NCBI GenBank assembly: GCA_029934755.1
Contig: JAOZLQ010000072.1
Span: forward strand, 1 to 10,780
Reading direction: 5' to 3'
DNA length: 10,780 nucleotides
Source of the DNA: Desulfuromusa sp.
GTDB taxonomy: Bacteria > Desulfobacterota > Desulfuromonadia > Desulfuromonadales > Geopsychrobacteraceae
Both the position numbers and the translations under genes were made by a program. Every line of letters begins with the position of its first letter. The stretch's first letter is position 1. The notes beneath the pieces are model-generated. The model was not told the DNA's origin and did no database searches. It worked only from the letters and a program-made list of their open reading frames with translations. Shown here one piece after another: positions 7,101 to 10,780 of the stretch.

Positions 7101-7134
7101 AGAAAAAGCCTGCTGCGGATATCCGCGGCAGCAG
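7101..7134 (-). terminator. Hairpin with T-run between coaX and EF-G
   Basis: On the minus strand CTGCTGC pairs with GCAGCAG (7-bp stem, 7110-7134, 11-base interior that can pair further through GG-ATAT-CC) and is followed by GGCTTTTTC. This is the pattern of an intrinsic terminator. It ends the nadC-birA-coaX unit 49 bases after the coaX stop. It also lies only a few bases before the EF-G Shine-Dalgarno sequence, so it could instead be an attenuator in the EF-G leader. No clear EF-G promoter is seen in the short gap. Confidence 0.6.
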
Positions 7135-7182
7135 CCCTCCATTTCATCGACGTCATTACGTCCAGGTAACAGGGTCTGAAGG

Positions 7183-7950
7183 TTAATTCCGGTTTCTTTC
7201 GTAGAGTATTCGTAATCCTTCCAAAGTCAAAAAAGGTTCTACCTGATCAATGCAGTTTGTTGCCGCTGAAATGGAGGCAGCCAATCCGCCCGTCGCAATC
7301 ACCCTGGGCATTTCCGGCAGCTCTTTTTTCATGCGACTGACAATTCCCTCAACCAGACCAACATAACCATAAAAAATTCCAGCTTGCATACTGTTGACAG
7401 TGTTTTTAGCGACAACCTGATCCGGGCGGGTAAATTCGACCCGGGGTAATTTGCTCGCCCGTTCAAATAAAGCATCAGCAGAAATTCCCACACCAGGAGC
7501 AATGGCACCACCTTGATAACTGCCATCCGGGGAAATCACATCAAAAGTTGTTGCCGTACCGAAATCGACCACAATCAATCCACACTTGGATCTTTCATAA
7601 GCAGCGATAGCATTAACAATACGGTCGGCACCAACTTCACGTGGGTTATCATACTGAATCGGCATACCAGTCTTCATTCCTGGGCCAACAATATAAGGTT
7701 TCAGCTTAAAATACTGCTGACAGAGTCCTTCAATCGTATCCAACATAGGCGGGACAACACTGGACACAATCACGTCATCAAGACAGGAAAACTTCAGCCC
7801 TGACAACCGAAACAGATTATCAATCAACATTGCATATTCATCAACGGTCCGGTCCTTGTCGGTTCCGATCCGCCAGTCATTTTTTAAAGTCTGTCCGGCA
7901 TAAATTCCCAAAACAGTATTAGTGTTTCCAATATCGACAACCAACAACAT
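7183..7950 (-). CDS. coaX: Type III pantothenate kinase CoaX
   Basis: CoaX phosphorylates pantothenate to 4'-phosphopantothenate with ATP, the first step of coenzyme A synthesis; type III enzymes need a monovalent cation and are not inhibited by CoA. The 255-residue length is typical. Family motifs of the ASKHA fold are present: the phosphate loop VDIGNTNTV (5-13), the pantothenate and catalytic segment YDNPREVGADR with D109 as the likely catalytic base, VDFGTATTFD (128-137) and GGAIAPGV (147-154), with the ATGG signature (219-222) near the C-terminus. The start lies three bases after the birA stop. An AGGAG inside the birA end stands 12 bases before the ATG, rather far but acceptable in a coupled operon. 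Confidence 0.95.
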   Translation of the reverse strand: MLLVVDIGNTNTVLGIYAGQTLKNDWRIGTDKDRTVDEYAMLIDNLFRLSGLKFSCLDDVIVSSVVPPMLDTIEGLCQQYFKLKPYIVGPGMKTGMPIQYDNPREVGADRIVNAIAAYERSKCGLIVVDFGTATTFDVISPDGSYQGGAIAPGVGISADALFERASKLPRVEFTRPDQVVAKNTVNSMQAGIFYGYVGLVEGIVSRMKKELPEMPRVIATGGLAASISAATNCIDQVEPFLTLEGLRILYERNRN

Positions 7951-7953
7951 GAT

Positions 7954-8952
7954 TTAATTCAACTCCTGATTTACTTTACTGACAGGACTTACATCCCCAG
8001 CCAGAATTCTCTCAATCTGGCCATTATCCAACTGCACACGCAGTGCCCCTTCTGCATCAAGACCAACAACGGTCCCACAAAGATTCCCGCTGCCCTGATC
8101 AACTTCAACTTGCATATTCATCATATTACAGAGATTTTCCCAACGACGTCTTATCGGGACAAATCCCTCCCGTAAAAACTCAGAATAATATTTGTCCAGA
8201 CACTGCAGAAATTCCTGTAGAAAAATTAGCCTGTTGACCAACTTTCCCGTTTCTAAAAATGCTGAGGTCGCTGGATATTTGAGTTTATCAGGAAACTGAT
8301 CTTCGAGCATATTGAGATTAACGCCAATCCCAAGAATAACAAAATGAATTTGCTCTGTCTCGGCACTCATTTCATTGAGCAAACCTGAAATTTTAGCACC
8401 GTTCACAACAATATCATTTGGCCATTTAACTTTGGCAGATAATTGACAAATTTTATTCAGGGTTTCGGCAACTGCGACAGCTGAGAGGAATGTCAATTGG
8501 GGGGCTTGCTGAACAGGGATCTTGGGGCGCAACAGAATAGAACAGTAGAGATTAACTCCAGAAGGGGATTCCCAGCGCCGACCAAGACGACCTCGGCCAG
8601 CGCTTTGTCGGTCGGCGACAACCACCGTACCTTCAAGCACACCCTCTTCGGCCAACCGTCGTGCCTGCACATTGGTTGAATCAGTTTCAGAAAGAGAAAT
8701 AACAGATTGCCCAATGTACTGGCAATTCAATCCATTTTCAATTTCAGCAGCCAACAACAGATCGGGCGCAGCCAACAGCCGATAACCCTGTGAATGTTTG
8801 GCTTCAATTTCAAAACCCAACTGACGTAATGCCTTAACCTGTTTCCATACTGCAGCGCGGGAGATATTCAGCAAGCGACTGATCTCCTGTCCCGACAAAT
8901 ATTGATCGGGGTGAGTACGAAACAAACTGAGGATTTTGTCACGTGAGGTCAA
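7954..8952 (-). CDS. birA: Biotin-protein ligase/biotin operon repressor BirA
   Basis: BirA makes biotinyl-5'-AMP and transfers biotin to the acceptor lysine of biotin carboxyl carrier proteins. This is the two-function type: a winged helix-turn-helix domain (about 1-60, with SGQEISRLLNISRAAVWKQV) precedes the ligase. Ligase motifs are GRGRLGRRW (119-127, the biotinyl-AMP loop), KWPND (176-180), K187 in AKISG and GIGVNLN (208-214). A C-terminal SH3-like domain covers about 280-325. The TTG at 8952 is preferred because GGAG lies five bases before it; a TTG at 8967, overlapping the nadC stop, has no Shine-Dalgarno and would add five residues (MIGDP). The DNA-binding domain predicts repression of biotin genes, but no biotin-synthesis gene is in the window. 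Confidence 0.94.
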   Translation of the reverse strand: MTSRDKILSLFRTHPDQYLSGQEISRLLNISRAAVWKQVKALRQLGFEIEAKHSQGYRLLAAPDLLLAAEIENGLNCQYIGQSVISLSETDSTNVQARRLAEEGVLEGTVVVADRQSAGRGRLGRRWESPSGVNLYCSILLRPKIPVQQAPQLTFLSAVAVAETLNKICQLSAKVKWPNDIVVNGAKISGLLNEMSAETEQIHFVILGIGVNLNMLEDQFPDKLKYPATSAFLETGKLVNRLIFLQEFLQCLDKYYSEFLREGFVPIRRRWENLCNMMNMQVEVDQGSGNLCGTVVGLDAEGALRVQLDNGQIERILAGDVSPVSKVNQELN

Positions 8953-8963
8953 AGGATCTCCAA

Positions 8964-9791
8964 TCAATTAAACAACATCGAAATATCTACAGCCGTAACA
9001 GAATGGGTCAACGCACCGACAGAAATAATATTAACTCCCGTTTCAGCAATATCGCGGACCCGTTCCAGATTGACCCCGCCAGAAGCTTCAACCAAAGCCT
9101 TTCCGGCGATTAATTCAACTCCCTGCCGCATTTCATCCAGATTCATATTATCGAGCATGATAATATCAGCTCCAGCTTGCAATGCTTCTGCAACTTCAGT
9201 TAAATCACAGGTTTCAATTTCAATTTTGAGGGTATGGGGAAGCTGTAGTTTTGCTCGCTCAATGGCAGCGCTAATACCACCAGCAGCCGCAATATGATTT
9301 TCCTTAATCAGTACCCCATCAAACAGGCCGATCCGATGGTTCCGGCCGCCACCCATCCGAACTGAATATTTATCTAATGCCCGCAAACCAGGAACGGTTT
9401 TTCGCGTGTCAACAATGCGTGTATTAGTCCCCTCCACTTCAGCGACATACCTAGCCGTTAATGTGGCAATCCCACTCATCCGCTGCAACAAATTAAGTGC
9501 AACCCGTTCCCCCTGCAATAACACAGCAGCCGATCCTTTAAGCCAGGCAATCACTTCTCCCTTACACACAGCCTGTCCATCGATAAAAATCTTTTCAAAA
9601 CTGACCTCTGGATCAAGGATACGAAAAACCTCAGCAGCCACATCAAGTCCAGCCAGAGTAAAATCTTCTTTAGCGACCAGTTGAGCACGTGCAACTGTAT
9701 CGCGTGCCACTGTAACCTCGGTCGTGACATCCCCGAGGCCAATATCTTCTTCCAGTGCGGTGCGCACAATACGCTCAATTTCAAACTGCAT
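8964..9791 (-). CDS. nadC: Nicotinate-nucleotide pyrophosphorylase (quinolinate phosphoribosyltransferase) NadC
   Basis: NadC converts quinolinate and PRPP to nicotinate mononucleotide, CO2 and pyrophosphate in de novo NAD synthesis. The 275-residue product has the normal family length. Conserved blocks are ERVALNLLQR (95-104), DTRKTVPGLRALDKYSV (128-144, basic substrate site), GGGRNHRIGLFDGVLIKENH (147-166), E191/E193 in KIEIET, LDNM (213-216), EASGG (235-239) and SVGALTHS (257-264, phosphate binding). I start at the ATG at 9791, which has GGAG nine bases upstream and begins the family-like MQFEIERIVRTALEEDIG. A longer start at 9830 has no ribosome binding site and would run through a leader hairpin. 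It is the first gene of the nadC-birA-coaX unit, and birA begins 11 bases after its stop. Confidence 0.95.
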   Translation of the reverse strand: MQFEIERIVRTALEEDIGLGDVTTEVTVARDTVARAQLVAKEDFTLAGLDVAAEVFRILDPEVSFEKIFIDGQAVCKGEVIAWLKGSAAVLLQGERVALNLLQRMSGIATLTARYVAEVEGTNTRIVDTRKTVPGLRALDKYSVRMGGGRNHRIGLFDGVLIKENHIAAAGGISAAIERAKLQLPHTLKIEIETCDLTEVAEALQAGADIIMLDNMNLDEMRQGVELIAGKALVEASGGVNLERVRDIAETGVNIISVGALTHSVTAVDISMLFN

Positions 9792-9812
9792 CCGCGGCAA
9801 CTCCAGACAAAG

Positions 9813-9836
9813 TGTAAACCCTGTAAACATACAGGG
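9813..9836. repeat. Leader hairpin/operator-like repeats before nadC
   Basis: CCCTGTA (9819-9825) and TACAGGG (9830-9836) form a perfect 7-bp inverted repeat with a 4-base loop. TGTAAAC is directly repeated at 9813-9819 and 9822-9828. Everything lies in the predicted nadC 5' leader, between the candidate promoter and the start codon. It may be a repressor site or an mRNA stem-loop. The TGTAAAC units resemble a half-site of the BirA operator, but the inverted partner at the right distance is missing. Confidence 0.4.
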
Positions 9837-9858
9837 ATGATCGCAAAAAGGAGCTCAA

Positions 9859-9888
9859 TTTATAGCATAACGGTTATTACTCCCGCAA
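9859..9888 (-). promoter_or_regulatory. Candidate extended -10 promoter of nadC-birA-coaX
   Basis: On the minus strand TGC precedes TATAAA (9859-9864), forming an extended -10 element, with TTGCGG (9883-9888) 18 bases upstream as a -35 element. Transcription would begin near 9852, giving a leader of about 60 bases that includes the repeat at 9813-9836. It is inferred from consensus only. Confidence 0.45.
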
Positions 9889-9921
9889 CCGAAAACACTT
9901 GGTTTACTAGTACAAATCTCC

Positions 9922-9949
9922 TTTACATTTCCACAACTTGTGGTAAAAA
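9922..9949 (+). promoter_or_regulatory. Candidate promoter of the OmpA-like lipoprotein
   Basis: TTTACA (9922-9927) and TAAAAA (9944-9949) are spaced 16 bases apart and run divergently from the nadC promoter. The start point would be near 9957, leaving a leader of about 70 bases. The -10 element is imperfect. The spacer carries the palindrome at 9931-9943, which would suit control by a repressor. Confidence 0.35.
9931..9943. repeat. 13-bp palindrome in the promoter spacer
   Basis: CCACAA and TTGTGG are exact reverse complements around one central C. The element fills most of the spacer between the candidate -35 and -10 boxes of the lipoprotein gene, a classic operator position. No regulator can be named. 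Confidence 0.4.
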
Positions 9950-10026
9950 TATGCCTTTCATGAAAACGCAAGATGGTACACTTGTAAAAGCCATCAGATG
10001 ATCCCTATTTTTCAAAGGAGAGCTAA

Positions 10027-10780
10027 ATGAAAAGATTATTGATTATTCTACTGCTTGGGCTACCTCTGGCATTGGGAGCCTGCGTCAGCAAAAATACCTT
10101 CCAACAAAAGGTTAACGAAGCAGATTTACTCACTCATGATGTGGCCAACCTGTCAGCCACAAACAATGAATTACGTCAGGACAAAAAAAACCTGCAAGAT
10201 GACCTGTCTAAGCTTAATACTCGGCTGGTGGAAGCCTTACAACAAAACTCCAAGCTTCAACGAGATCTGTTAGCCGCCTATGCTAATCAGGAGCGACAAG
10301 AAGGCAACCTGACCCTGCACCAACAGCAACTAACAGACATGCAGCAAACAAACGATCGATTACTGGCGACCGTTGAGGATTTAAATTATTCTCTCGAAAA
10401 AGAAAAAATTGCCCGTGAAGCACGACTTGCAAAAGTTAAAAATACCTACAATCAGCTTGTTGGTGCCCTGGAAGATGAAATTAAACGTGGAGAACTGACA
10501 ATCTCGAACTTAGAAGGGCAACTGTCCGTCAACTTGCTCAATAAAATTCTCTTTGATTCCGGCAAAACCGCCATCAAGAAAGAAGGACAAAAGGTTCTTA
10601 AGACCCTGGGCGATGTTCTGAGTAAATTTCCCGAGAAAGCATTACAGATTGAAGGGCATACAGACAATGTCCAGATCAGCAGCCGTTTGAAAGAGCGCTA
10701 CCCCACCAACTGGGAGCTTTCGACTGCTCGAGCCACCAGCGTTGTTCATTTTCTCCAGGAGAAAGTTGGGCTACCGGGTG
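10027..10780 (+). CDS. OmpA-family peptidoglycan-binding lipoprotein (3' end outside window)
   Basis: The reading frame is open from ATG at 10027 to the window edge (251 residues seen). AAGGAGA five bases before the ATG is a strong ribosome binding site. Residues 1-18 are a lipoprotein signal with lipobox LGAC, so C19 would be lipidated; the following VSK gives no Asp at +2, consistent with outer-membrane sorting in enterobacterial rules. Residues about 25-160 are polar, rich in Gln, Leu, Asn and Glu, with a heptad-like coiled-coil look. An OmpA/MotB C-terminal domain follows from about 165: ILFDSGKTAI (174-183), IEGHTDN (208-214) and NWELSTARA (228-236). D213 and R235 match the residues that hold the diaminopimelate of peptidoglycan. 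It probably tethers the outer membrane to the wall and faces the periplasm. It is divergent from nadC. The final part of the OmpA domain and the stop are not in view. Confidence 0.88.
   Translation, partial: MKRLLIILLLGLPLALGACVSKNTFQQKVNEADLLTHDVANLSATNNELRQDKKNLQDDLSKLNTRLVEALQQNSKLQRDLLAAYANQERQEGNLTLHQQQLTDMQQTNDRLLATVEDLNYSLEKEKIAREARLAKVKNTYNQLVGALEDEIKRGELTISNLEGQLSVNLLNKILFDSGKTAIKKEGQKVLKTLGDVLSKFPEKALQIEGHTDNVQISSRLKERYPTNWELSTARATSVVHFLQEKVGLPG

Noticed and set aside
7085..7156. A 24-residue N-terminal extension of EF-G
   Set aside because: The segment overlaps the hairpin at 7101-7134, lacks a ribosome binding site at its start, and does not look like an EF-G N-terminus; the ATG at 7084 has a strong site.
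9792..9830. A 13-residue N-terminal extension of NadC
   Set aside because: There is no Shine-Dalgarno before 9830, and the start codon itself lies at the leader hairpin; the ATG at 9791 fits family length.
9812..9909. A complete BirA operator (TTGTAAACC and GGTTTACAA as inverted half-sites)
   Set aside because: GTGTAAACC at 9812-9820 and GGTTTACTA at 9901-9909 each match a half-site at 8 of 9 positions, but they are 80 bases apart instead of about 15, so this is not a standard operator.

Overview
The window looks like chromosomal DNA from an AT-leaning deltaproteobacterium of the Desulfuromonas/Geobacter/Pelobacter type. This rests on recognition, not on a search. The supporting signs are the tight nadC-birA-coaX run, an EF-G paralogue of the divergent bacterial EF-G II kind beside a SPOR protein, a deltaproteobacterial-looking uncharacterised helical-repeat protein, and a GspE-N/MshEN-plus-receiver signalling protein. 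I see no insertion sequence, phage gene, CRISPR array, tRNA or rRNA.

Layout. Bases 1-180 are AT-rich and hold a near-consensus promoter and a small inverted repeat. Bases 181-1014 (+) encode a MshEN-receiver protein broken by an in-frame TAA. From 1036 to 9791 every gene is on the minus strand. In transcription order these are nadC, birA and coaX (nearly touching), a hairpin followed by a T-run, an EF-G paralogue, a second hairpin, a SPOR membrane protein, an unknown helical-repeat protein, mogA, a 260-base non-coding gap, and an M24 metallopeptidase. Bases 9792-10026 are a divergent intergenic region with candidate promoters for nadC (-) and for an outer-membrane lipoprotein (+). That lipoprotein starts at 10027, ends in an OmpA/peptidoglycan-binding domain, and runs off the window.

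How the genes fit together. NadC (NAD synthesis), BirA (biotin attachment, plus a DNA-binding domain) and CoaX (first step of CoA synthesis) form a cofactor operon. The EF-G paralogue keeps the EF-G fold but has lost the switch II histidine used in GTP hydrolysis. SPOR and OmpA-like domains both bind peptidoglycan, so two cell-envelope proteins flank the block. MogA serves molybdenum-cofactor synthesis. SPOR and the unknown repeat protein look translationally coupled, because the SPOR stop codon lies inside the next gene's ribosome binding site.

Most worth a second look: the in-frame stop at 397-399; three evenly spaced DnaA-box-like 9-mers beside an AT-rich stretch at 2382-2470; the altered GTPase centre of the EF-G; the uncharacterised repeat protein; and palindromes in several leaders and promoters. 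I did not find a convincing wholly new system. Several start codons differ from the longest reading frame because a clear Shine-Dalgarno sequence favours an internal start; the reasons are given in each entry.
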